DNA from: CAYWNA01 sp964459305
GTDB lineage: Bacteria > Planctomycetota > Planctomycetia > Pirellulales > Pirellulaceae
Direction: 5' to 3'
Assembly (NCBI GenBank): GCA_964459305.1
Contig: CAYWNA010000040.1
Coordinates: forward strand, 1-64,000
DNA length: 64,000 nt
Under the pieces are notes generated by a model. It had not been told where the DNA came from. It saw only the letters and a list, made by a program, of their open reading frames with translations, and did not search any database. Both the position numbers and the translations under genes were made by a program. Shown here piece by piece: positions 33,543-43,700 of the stretch. How positions within the stretch are numbered: the first letter of the stretch is position 1; each line of letters begins with the position of its first letter.

Positions 33543-35990
33543 TCACTGCGCGTTCGACGTTTGGTAATCTGTTAACAAATACTTGCCGGCTTTCTTCTCG
33601 AACGAAAGTACAAGCTGCTCGTCGACGATTTTCCAGGTCTCTACCTCGGGCTGATCCGACGCGACACTCTCGATCGAACTACTGCGGCCTTTCCCAGACA
33701 ACCGAAAAGTCCGCCCGGCCTTCGTTCTTAAGCCGCGCAAGCGCCAACAATTGCGTTTCAGCCAGTCGCCAGGTGGCAGCGAGATCTCTGGACCGCCAAT
33801 GAAGGGATCGACTTCCGGTGAGACCTTGTCGGGTTGCGTCTTGCCAAAAACCAGTAGGAATCGGTCGGACGACGGTTGTGGGCCTTCGAACCAAAGCGAG
33901 AAACCGGCTTCGGCCATTTCTTGCTTCACGGTTTGGGGCTGTATCATCCGGCGGTGGCTCGCCTCGCGTCGAGCGAGCGACGTCTTTGCCGCCCGGTCAA
34001 GAACGTAGACACAGCCGGTTGGCGAAAGGCGTTCGTGGATCTTGGCCAGCAGGGTTTCGCCGTGGAATAGCAAATGGTAGCTGTCCAGGAAGAACACAAC
34101 ATCGATCGGTTCGGGCTCGAGGTGAGGATCGCCCTTTTCTGTGAGAACCGAAGGGAACGAAATTTCCGGGGGAAGAGGCGGTCGTTCGTCCTTCTGCGTG
34201 GCCCATTCCTCCAAGACGATCTCGACGGCCTGGCCGGACGAGTTTTTCAGGATCGGCGCTATCAGCTTGCGCCCCTCGCCCAATGCGACAAAAACGGGCC
34301 GCTGATAGGGTTTGCCGAGGGGGAGAAACATCGGACCATTCTCTTCGATCTGCAAGGGTGAGAAAGGATCCGGATCTTGCCCAGGATTCTCCACTCCCTC
34401 GGGACGTTCAAACACAAGGACAAATTCATCCTTCCCCTGCCAGCACTCTTCGGCGCACTCGACAAACGCAAAGCCTTCTTCCCTCGCCTCGCGGACCACC
34501 GTTGTTTCGGCAATCCAATGATGCTTCTTGGCGCGAACCTCTCGTTCGACCCAGTCCTGCAGCGTACCGAGTTGTTTATCGACGATCACCAGACGACCAC
34601 CCGGTTTGAGAGATCGCCAAAGCCCTCGCAACATCTCCCGCGGCTTGGAAAAATGGTGATAGACGTAGCGCATGAAAGCGAAATCCGCGGACGCTGCCGG
34701 TAAACATGGATCGTCGGCGCTGCCCAACACGGCTCGCACTTGGGAAAGCCCTTTTTCTTTGGCTTTCTTCTCCACCAACTGGACCTTGCTTTCTACGACC
34801 TCCTGGGCGAAAACCGTGCCCTTCTCGCCAACGATCTCGGCGAAGACCCATGCGTCCTGGCCGTTGCCAGTGCCAATGTCTGCAACCGCCGAGCCTTCCG
34901 TTAGGCCCAAATGAGCAACCAGACCGCGGAGCGACTTCACCCGCTTGCTTGCCTTTGCCGCACGCGATGGTTTGGATTTCTTGGGGGTGACATTCGAATT
35001 CTGCGGTTCGTTCGCCGGCGGCTTTCGGGTGGCATCTGCTTTGCCACGCGGTAACCAGATCTTCACTTCCGGATGCATGGTGTACAGTCGAAGCACATTG
35101 CCATCGTTCACGAATACGCCGCTTGAATCATTGCTCCGAATGACCGGGTTCTTCGCGTATTTCTTCCAGTGCACCAGGTCGTCCGAGACTGCCAGGCAAG
35201 TGGTCCACGGCCCTTTCCATTTCGGATCGGCATTGGCGTGGTAGATCCCGTAGTAGCGTTCCTGGTAGCGCACAACCTGGTTCAGAGCAACGGCATGTTT
35301 GTCGTAAACTTCGGGCCCGCATGTGATGACGGGGTCGTCTTGGACGTTGGTCCATTGTTTTCGGTCCTTGGACGTAGCCAACCACACGCCACGGTCGCCG
35401 CGCTCGTAGAACAGATGCCACGTCGAGTTCTCGATCCACATCGTAGGCGTGCCGTAAGGGCCCGGACTGATTGGATCTCCCGACGTCATTCGGACATCCA
35501 AGCGGCCATGATCATCCCAGTGAACGCCGTCGTTGGACGTGAGCATGTGTGCGATATCGCGCCGGCCCTCGGCGAACATGTAGTAGGTGCCGTCGTGCCG
35601 GACGACGCACATATCCTCGACCCAAGACTGGTCACACACGGGATTGTCTGGATGGCGCGACCAGCGTAGGCCATCGGTCGAAGTGGCGTAGCCCAGTCGT
35701 TTGGTGTCGGTCCGCTCGGAATTGTATCCGGTGTACCACAGATGCCACTTGTCGTCGTCGCGCAGAATGTAGCCTCGCTCGCGAATCATACGATCCCACG
35801 TGTCCCCGCCCGCCCCGGCGAATACGGGATTGCCTTCGTATGGGAAGAAATCGACCAGTTCATCAGGGTACTGGTCGGCGGACGGAGTATTGGCCTGCGC
35901 CAACGCAGGGCGATGCGATCCAATGGCAAACAGAATGATCGTTGAAAAGAAAACCATCGTTGCCCGAAGAATGGCTGGTCGTCGAAACAT
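33543..35990 (-). CDS. Secreted five-bladed glycosidase-like protein fused to methyltransferase-like domains
   Basis: An 815-residue protein. After an export signal (FFSTIILFAIGSHRPALAQ), residues about 40-320 form a GH43/GH32/GH130-like propeller (WHLWYTGYNSE, LGYATSTDGLRWSRHPDNP, TYYMFAEGRRDIA, YGTPTMWIENSTWHLFYERG). A basic linker (about 320-355) leads to a class I methyltransferase domain: SAVADIGTGNGQDAW (about 370), FAFMRYVYHHFSKP (about 437) and SLKPGGRLVIVDK. Residues about 600-740 hold a second, incomplete copy with VVFFLDSYHLLFHGETLL (about 627) and RLSPTGCVYVLDR but no glycine-rich SAM loop. A beta-rich tail follows. The ATG at 35990 follows AAACATG context with a weak site. Exported methyltransferase domains are unusual, as SAM is cytoplasmic; the domains may have been repurposed or the export signal may be a membrane anchor. 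Confidence 0.82.
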   Translation of the reverse strand: MFRRPAILRATMVFFSTIILFAIGSHRPALAQANTPSADQYPDELVDFFPYEGNPVFAGAGGDTWDRMIRERGYILRDDDKWHLWYTGYNSERTDTKRLGYATSTDGLRWSRHPDNPVCDQSWVEDMCVVRHDGTYYMFAEGRRDIAHMLTSNDGVHWDDHGRLDVRMTSGDPISPGPYGTPTMWIENSTWHLFYERGDRGVWLATSKDRKQWTNVQDDPVITCGPEVYDKHAVALNQVVRYQERYYGIYHANADPKWKGPWTTCLAVSDDLVHWKKYAKNPVIRSNDSSGVFVNDGNVLRLYTMHPEVKIWLPRGKADATRKPPANEPQNSNVTPKKSKPSRAAKASKRVKSLRGLVAHLGLTEGSAVADIGTGNGQDAWVFAEIVGEKGTVFAQEVVESKVQLVEKKAKEKGLSQVRAVLGSADDPCLPAASADFAFMRYVYHHFSKPREMLRGLWRSLKPGGRLVIVDKQLGTLQDWVEREVRAKKHHWIAETTVVREAREEGFAFVECAEECWQGKDEFVLVFERPEGVENPGQDPDPFSPLQIEENGPMFLPLGKPYQRPVFVALGEGRKLIAPILKNSSGQAVEIVLEEWATQKDERPPLPPEISFPSVLTEKGDPHLEPEPIDVVFFLDSYHLLFHGETLLAKIHERLSPTGCVYVLDRAAKTSLARREASHRRMIQPQTVKQEMAEAGFSLWFEGPQPSSDRFLLVFGKTQPDKVSPEVDPFIGGPEISLPPGDWLKRNCWRLRGLRTKAGRTFRLSGKGRSSSIESVASDQPEVETWKIVDEQLVLSFEKKAGKYLLTDYQTSNAQ

Positions 35991-36229
35991 GTTGCATCAT
36001 CTCCTGGTCGCATGTCTTCAGTGGGCGAGGTTGCCTTTACTGGGTAGGCCATTTTCGCCCTGGAGCGGATTGGCCTGATGACGGAAACATATGGGCGGGC
36101 CGCTCGACAGCGGACCATTCTCGCATTAAAGTTATTGGTTTGCCAGCTTACCTTAATTACTGTGCGCCGGGTATCTCCAATCCTATTGTGTGGACGGGGA
36201 TTCGGCGACCGGCCAGAAAGGAAGACTTC

Positions 36230-37585
<1,356 letters not shown>

Positions 37586-37607
37586 CGCCCGACGCCAAGA
37601 AAAGAAC

Positions 37608-37641
37608 AGTGGCAGTCCCCGATGAACCGAGGGCTGCCACT
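37608..37641. terminator. Terminator hairpin after the trpB gene
   Basis: AGTGGCAGTCCC pairs with GGGCTGCCACT (one mismatch or bulge) around an 11-base loop, in the gap between the convergent trpB and porin genes. No strong T-run follows, so the evidence is the stem and its position. Confidence 0.65.
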
Positions 37642-37672
37642 GACTCACGAATCTTGGTATTCAGAATCCCGT

Positions 37673-39178
37673 TTAGTACGTAATCACCATGTCCACGGCA
37701 GCCGTGAACTGGTTATTGGCGGTACCAGCGTCGAACGGACGTTGATTGGCGGCAGCGCCGATGAAACCTCGCTCGCCGTTGTACCAATCGTAGCGCAGTT
37801 CCGGCCGGAAGAACACATTCGCGTGCGGCCGCCACGTGACGCCGCCCGTCAATGCGTAGAAATTGCCCGCGAAGCCGCGACCGGCCCAGGCAGGCATGCC
37901 GATGTTTCCGGGGCCGGCAATAATGGCACCGTCGTCATCACGCATGATTTCGTATCGCAGGTTGGCCGACAGGCAGGGATTGATCGTGTAAAGGAAGTAC
38001 TGATTCAATCCGTACCATTCGGCGTCGGCACCGGCTGGCGCAGGGGAGCCGTTGTTCTGCAATCCAAGGTTGTGCACCGCGACATACTTGAAATTGTCGG
38101 TGAGCTTGTGCTGCAGTACGGTGCTATAGACGAATCGTTCCTGGTCACCGGCAGGCGCATCCTGCGGACCCGCCGAGAAGGCCCACGACAGCGATGTGCG
38201 TTTGTCGCAGGTGGCCCATTTGAAACCGCCCATGACATCCCAACTTTCGTTGTTGTCTTCCCACGTGAACCAGCCGCGGTGAACACCGGCCTGTACCGAC
38301 AATCGGTCTGACACTTTGTAGTCGGCCAACGCTCCCATCACCAACTGGGGTACGGTGTAGCCGTACGAATAGGAATGGGAGTAAAACGGGTTGGGTGGCG
38401 CCGGGATAAGCTCGTAGTCCAGTATGGCCGCATGCTTACCAAGTTTCACGGACAAGTCGTTGTACGCCACTTCGACGTATGCCTGCGGGATGACGATGCC
38501 GTAGTCCGTAAGGCCGTTGATCCTGTCTTCCAAACCGAAGGAGGCTCCGAATCGACCATCGGTGCCGTACATCGCGTCGATGTGTCCGCCAACAGCGACA
38601 CCGCAACCGCCCGTGTCGGCAGGACGATGGAGAAACATCCAGAATTGGTTCAACTGGTACTCCCCGTCCTTATCGTTCGTGGCTACCGGGCCATTGATAC
38701 CGTCTGCCGGATTGCGGCTGTTAAAGGTTATGCCTTGCTGGATCCAGCCGCCCACCCCGATTCCTAGGTTTTGCAGGGCACATGGTTGCGGCATCTTCCA
38801 GGGTTCGCCGAGACAGCAACCGCCGAGGAGACCACAGTCATACTGTGAGCAGTCACAGCATTTTACGGGCATGCCACACGAGTCTTTGACCGCCCATTGT
38901 GGCTCCTCGTCGCTCACCGACGCATCAGCTGGTGGCTGGGGCGGCTCTACGGCTGTGGCCTCTTGGCTGGCGGCAGCACTTGCCGGCTCCTGGTCGGTGA
39001 CCGTTAGGTCACTGGGGGATTCTTTGGCGGCTGCCTTTGGTTTGGGCGCAGCAACCGCGTCATCCGCCACAGTCTCTTGTGCGGCGAATCTGGTCCGGTA
39101 CTGCGGTTCGGCCCAAACCATAGTCGTTGGGAGGATCCCCAATAGGGCAACTACAATAAGGTCCTTTCCGATTTTCAT
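37673..39178 (-). CDS. Outer-membrane beta-barrel porin (BBP2/OmpL-like) with Cys-rich segment
   Basis: A 500-residue outer-membrane protein. After the signal peptide (MKIGKDLIVVALLGILPTTM), a Pro/Ala/Glu-rich linker (about 40-90) and a cysteine cluster (CGMPVKCCDCSQYDCGLLGG then CC; about 95-118), the remaining 380 residues alternate hydrophobic and polar residues in amphipathic strands and end in an aromatic residue (VDMVITY), as outer-membrane barrels do. Segments such as LGIGVGGWIQQGITFNSRNP, GGHIDAMYGTDGRFG and ANVFFRPELRYDWYNGE fit the putative barrel porin 2 family common in planctomycetes. It probably forms a passive channel for small solutes. The ATG at 39178 follows GGAG; an in-frame ATG at 39193 is less likely. 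It is transcribed alone. Confidence 0.82.
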   Translation of the reverse strand: MKIGKDLIVVALLGILPTTMVWAEPQYRTRFAAQETVADDAVAAPKPKAAAKESPSDLTVTDQEPASAAASQEATAVEPPQPPADASVSDEEPQWAVKDSCGMPVKCCDCSQYDCGLLGGCCLGEPWKMPQPCALQNLGIGVGGWIQQGITFNSRNPADGINGPVATNDKDGEYQLNQFWMFLHRPADTGGCGVAVGGHIDAMYGTDGRFGASFGLEDRINGLTDYGIVIPQAYVEVAYNDLSVKLGKHAAILDYELIPAPPNPFYSHSYSYGYTVPQLVMGALADYKVSDRLSVQAGVHRGWFTWEDNNESWDVMGGFKWATCDKRTSLSWAFSAGPQDAPAGDQERFVYSTVLQHKLTDNFKYVAVHNLGLQNNGSPAPAGADAEWYGLNQYFLYTINPCLSANLRYEIMRDDDGAIIAGPGNIGMPAWAGRGFAGNFYALTGGVTWRPHANVFFRPELRYDWYNGERGFIGAAANQRPFDAGTANNQFTAAVDMVITY

Positions 39179-39561
39179 GATCTGAGACTCCATTCAACAG
39201 AGATACGGGCTGAGGGTAGGCAGGTTACCGCTTGCGCGGAAGAGGCAAGAGCGGCGATACGCCTATCGATGCAACTGGTTAATCGTGTTGTATCAGCTCT
39301 GGCTATCTAACAGGTCGGAGCGCACGTTCGCAAAATTTCAGTCGTTTCGCTTATGCCGCAAGTGACACGCGGTACTGCTCTGCGCGTGGTGCTGGTTAGT
39401 CAGACTTTGCCGGCTGATTGCCCAGCTGAAACCATGCCGACATGCACTTTGCGACGATGTTAGGACTTACAAGGCAAACGCCAGACCGTACTGTTTTACG
39501 CATCGTGCCTGCTAGCAAAACCTTGCTGGCAAGACATGAAGTAGCGGTCTTAGGGGTCATG

Positions 39562-39727
39562 GGGCGCAGGAAGAGGTTTGTAGCTGGCTTCGCGCGTGAG
39601 CCGCAGGGCTTGCGAGCTTAGTCGTGAGTCGGCCAAAACCGACTCACTATAAACGGTGAGGTCGCTTCGGCGGCCAAAGCCTACCTGGGCGGGTCCGTAC
39701 CTGTCCAGAACTTGTTTCTCGAACTTC
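39562..39727 (-). repeat. 166-bp interspersed repeat, copy 2 (inverted)
   Basis: The reverse complement matches 22328-22493 base for base over 166 positions, apart from five substitutions and with no gap. Four of the five changes are C/T-type. The copy adjoins the group II intron remains, whereas copy 1 has no maturase fragment next to it. Confidence 0.9.
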
Positions 39728-39764
39728 ATTATAGGAGGTATGCAGCTAGTGCCATTCGTGTCAC

Positions 39765-40019
39765 AACCTGGACGCCCGAGTGATTACGAAGCTGAACCAA
39801 GTGATTCGAGGCACGGCGAACTATTTCTCCACGAACTTCTCGACGTGCATCAAACTTTTTCAGAAACTTGACAAGTGGATTCGCATGCGCGTCCGCTGCA
39901 TGAAGTTCAAACGGAAATCGGAGTTTGACAACTACCGACTCAGACAGGGATCGTTTGACAAGAAACTTGGGTTACTCAAGATGCTGAGCTTTACCAATAC
40001 GACCATGTGTAAGACGTGA
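39765..40019 (+). pseudogene. Group II intron maturase C-terminal fragment
   Basis: The reading ITKLNQVIRGTANYFSTNFS, followed by LFQKLDKWIRMRVRCMKFKR and NYRLRQGSFDKKLGLLKMLS, matches the maturase-specific (GIIM) domain of group II intron-encoded proteins, where the pattern LNxxIRGxxNYF...LDxWIRxRxRxxxxKxK is standard. The reverse-transcriptase domain (normally about 300 residues upstream) is absent, and no good start codon exists (the first is GTG 39780). It is a dead fragment, ending at the stop at 40017-40019. Confidence 0.85.
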
Positions 40020-40087
40020 AGCTGACTCCTCTGGGCAACACTTCCTTGGTACGGGAGGGTCTGCCGAGGCGATGGACCGGGGGTCGC

Positions 40088-40112
40088 CCGGTGCGGGAAA
40101 GCCGCACGCCGG
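40088..40112 (+). ncRNA. Domain V-like hairpin of a degraded group II intron
   Basis: CCGGTGCGG pairs with CCGCAC-GC-CGG across a GAAAG loop, leaving a two-base bulge in the 3' strand. The stem GTGCGG/CCGCAC, the GAAA-type loop and the two-base bulge are hallmarks of group II intron domain V. The lower stem with the catalytic AGC/CGC triad looks degenerate. Its place about 70 bases after the maturase fragment stop is correct for domain V. Confidence 0.68.
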
Positions 40113-40410
40113 TAAATACAGGGAATGAACCTTGTCGCGAATCCAGCTACGAGTTTCGTCGACGAATCCTCGCCATCCCGCAGACCCGTTCCTGCGCCCC
40201 AGCGCATTCGTGGTCTCCCTCGATTCGTTGGTACCCCACCCTAGAGATTCTTTTCCGATTTTGTTTCAACTCGGCCAGGGTGTGTATCACAATATACTCA
40301 GGGGTTAGCCTTGTCGCGGGGAAAATTCGCGTAATCCTCTGACAGGTCGTGCCTGACGTGTTCAGTTTGAAGCCGTTAAATGGTCATCGAAGGGATTGCC
40401 TGTTTTTGTT

Positions 40411-40645
40411 CCAGCCCCGAAGGGGCGACCCTAAGCCAGCCAGGGTGGAGCGACGTGAGCGAAACGAACGTCGCGCAACCCTGGGTGCGAAGGACCACAC
40501 AACCTAAAACCCCAAAGGGGTGGCCCTAAGCGTAGACTTGGGAGTTGGGGCTTTCAGTTCTTTCTGATCTTCTTCCCAGGGTTTCGCGGCGTTCGCGGAT
40601 TCACGTCGCTGTACCCTGGGCTGACATAGGAATGTGCCTTTGGCA
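40411..40645. repeat. Cluster of REP-like palindromes
   Basis: Two small hairpins, GCCCCGAAGGGGC (40414) and ACCCCAAAGGGGT (40509), are each followed by a CCCTAAGC-type sequence. They alternate with two larger palindromes that share CCAGGGT...ACCCTGG arms (40440-40484, with an inner GCGACG/CGTCGC stem; and 40575-40620). The modular pattern resembles extragenic repeat clusters of planctomycetes. Confidence 0.75.
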
Positions 40646-40763
40646 CTGAAGAGACCGGAACGAAACTGGGGACAATTCAAGTCGATTGCATGATACTGCA
40701 GACTGAACACCCCCAAGGTCGTGCCCATCTTCAATTAGCCCCTATCGGCCAGGTGACGTAGCA

Positions 40764-43700
40764 ATGGAAGAAATTCTTGGTTTCCTATGTGGTCTTTTCT
40801 TGTTGCTGGCCCTCGTTACCGTCGTTGGGCACCCATTGTGGCTGTTGAGTGCCGCGTTCTTTCGCTGGCTTTCCGGCAGCGGCGTCGCAAAACCGCGCAC
40901 CGGACAGCGGGACGCAGACGTCGAGGCGACCGTCCGGCAATTGAATCGGCTGCGTAGTTACGGTCTGATCGAGGCCGACCTGCACGCGCGATTGATACGT
41001 CTTTTGGGCGAAAGCGAAGCGAAAACGGCGCCGGCGGAAATGCCCGCCACGCGCGAAATCCCGCCCACTCCAGCCCCGCCGGCGGTCGACGAAGTGGAAG
41101 TGATCGACGCCGTCGTCGTCGAAGAGCGGGGCAGGGAACCGGCCGCGACCGAACAGCCGCCGGTTCGCGAGACGCCGGCGGTAGAATCCACGTTTGCGCC
41201 GGCGCCACCGGTGGAATCCCCGTTGGCACCGGCTTCTCACGCACTGGATCGCGATTACGTCGAGGCGGCGCCGGCGCCCTCGGTTGCGCGTCGGACTCTG
41301 GCGGACTTGCTGAAAGCGTTCATGGCCGAGAAGAACATCCGCTGGGGAGAGTTAGTCAGCGGTATGTTGATCGTCGGCTCGGCCGTGGGGCTAGTGATCA
41401 GTCTGCGGGCTACGCTCAGTGAGACCATTCCCTATTTCCCCGCCCTGATCTTCATGGCAATCACATTGGCGATCCATGGGTCGGGAATTTACACGCTACG
41501 GCGATGGAATCTGCGGACCACCAGCCGCGCTGTGCTGATCATTGCGCTGCTGTTGACTCCATTTGTTTTCCTTTCCGCAATTATCATGTCGGGACCGGAC
41601 GTACGACCCGTGATCGACCCTATCTATCTCGCGGCCGTCGGTGTGGGCGTGCTGTGCAGCGGCTGGATCACGTTTTCGGCAGGACGCGAGCTGCTCTTGG
41701 AAGGCTGGTGGCGACTCGCCGCTGCGGTGCTGGCTACGTCGGTGGGCCAATTGATCGTCGACCGGTCGACGCCGGCCGATCCATCATTGGCTCGGACTTT
41801 CCTGCTTGTCGCCTTGCCTGTGTTTGGGTATCTGGCTGCTACGCTGACCCAGGTTCGGCGAGCCACAGGTTGGCGGCGGCTGTCGGCCCGGCGAGCCGAA
41901 CAGATCTTCGTTGTGCTGGGCGTGTCGACCGTTGCCCTGTTGGTGCCGCTGGGCCTGTTCATCTCGCACTGCGATTCGATCCGCGATGCGTTCGCACAGT
42001 TAGCACCGTCAACAAGCTTATGTGCGGCGGCGGTGTTGGCGACGGGGTTGCTCCTGCATCGTCGTGTCCTAGCACCGCAGCTGGCCGCGATGCGCACCGC
42101 GGGCACAGCATTGGCGGTGACGGGCGCAATGCTGATGGGTACCGCCGTGGTTCTCGCGTGGCCGCAACCGAACCTGTTGATTGCGGTCGGTCTAGCCAAC
42201 TTCGCTGTGCTCGTCGTCCTGGCACTTGCAGGAAGACTGCCCGTGCTGCACTCCGCTGCCGTCGGCTGTTTGGCCCTTGCCGTGCTGGTTGGCTTTCACG
42301 ATTGGCAAGGCAATCTGGCTGACGGGGCCGACTCGCCAGGCCACCAACTGCTCGATTGGTTCCTGGCGGCGAGCAGCAGTATCGTTCTCTCGGTCTTGGC
42401 GATCCTGAGTGCCGGCGCGTCTTTTGCGTTTCATCGCGTGAGGCGACCACATGACGCCATCGCCTATGTACAAGGCTGCGGTGGGTTGGCAGTGGTCAGC
42501 ATTCTGATCGCAATGTGTGCTGGATTTGGCCCAGGCGGCGATACGGCACTGGCGACACCCGTATTGGCATTCTATGCCGTTGGCGCGCTGGCCGTAGCGA
42601 TCGTGGTGGCTGCAAGAAAGGAAACCGATCTAATCGGCGGAGGTGGCCTAGAGGATGATTTGCACAAATTGAAGCCGCCCTTCGTCCTGGAGGCCCTTTC
42701 GTGGACTGGTATTGGGTTGCTGTTGGCAACGCTGATTCACGCTCTTTGGCTGAACGAGCCGCTCATTCAGTGGCTCACCGAACGAGGGCTTGCAGTGGGG
42801 CGGCCCGTGCTATCCGCTTTCATCTTGCACGCCAACCTGTGCGCGATAGTAGCGTTGACCGTTTCATGGAAGGCGCTACGCGAGCCTGTCGACGAGCGCA
42901 ACAGGCCGCTATGGCGGAGTTTGGTGTACCCGCTGGGTGCGTCTGCTTTGGCAACTGCGACCCTCGCGGTCCCAACGGCCTTATGGGTCCGTGATCAGAT
43001 GTTCGCCGTCCACGCGGCTTACTTCTTTGGCATAGCCCTGGCATGGTTGATCGTGGCAATCATACTCCGCTTGCCGGCGGCCACCGCCGTGGTGCAGGGT
43101 CTGACGACGGTCGGCGTTGCCTTCCTTGTTGCTGCCGTTTGCCAGCACCGCGAGTGGGCAGAGCGATGGTGGATCGACCCGCGGCACATTCAGGCCCAAT
43201 TGGCTGTGCTGGCCGCATGGTGCGCGGCGTGGAGCGCGGCGCGACGACTTACCGCACACTGGCCGATCGCGAAGCAGATCAGTCGTCCAGATCGGCCGAC
43301 CGTAGATGAAGTTGTATTGGGTGGCCTGATCACTGCCCTGCTCATTCTCGCGACGGTGGCTTGCTGGCCTGGCTTGTTGGTGGAAATGGGTGTAGCCGAA
43401 ACACTGCCTACCGATGGCGTCTATCATCACGCCTACGAAGTCGGTTCGTGGATCGCGCTCGCGCTGATCGTGCTGGCCTTGCTGATCTCGCTGTGGGAAC
43501 GATTCACCGAGTGGTCTTTGGGCGGCGTCTTGGTGGCGGCTGCGGTAGTGCCACTGCTGGTTTCTGCGCCATTCGAAACATCGGGCGCAACCGTATCGGC
43601 CATGCGATGGTCGTTTGGCATCTACACCGTGATCGCCGCCGCCGCAGTCTGGCTGCGCGCGCCAATCAGTCGTGGCCTACGTCACTTGGATTGGCTCGGC

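Larger units (their letters stand above)
39560..40202 (+). mobile_element. Relic element with inverted ends enclosing group II intron remains
   Basis: The left edge reads TGGGGCGCAGGAA and then GTTTGTAGCTGGCTTCGCG; the right edge contains CGCGAATCCAGCTACGAG and ends TTCCTGCGCCCCA. These are inverted partners, with about 30 extra bases in the right one. Between them lie repeat copy 2, a reverse-transcriptase/maturase C-terminal fragment and a domain V-like hairpin. The relic seems to be a degraded group II intron with repeats at its ends. The boundaries are my interpretation. Confidence 0.55.
39179..40763. other. 1.6-kb non-coding region rich in repeats
   Basis: No intact gene is present. From left to right: the porin promoter region (about 39179-39560), the inverted copy of the 166-bp repeat, a group II intron relic with a maturase fragment and a domain V-like hairpin, then about 200 bases without recognisable content, and a cluster of palindromes at 40411-40645 before the giant membrane-protein gene. 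Confidence 0.7.

Noticed and set aside
39656..39871. A 71-codon open frame overlapping the 166-bp repeat
   Set aside because: It uses the wrong frame relative to the maturase fragment and its N-terminal half is repeat sequence; the other copy of the repeat has no matching frame.
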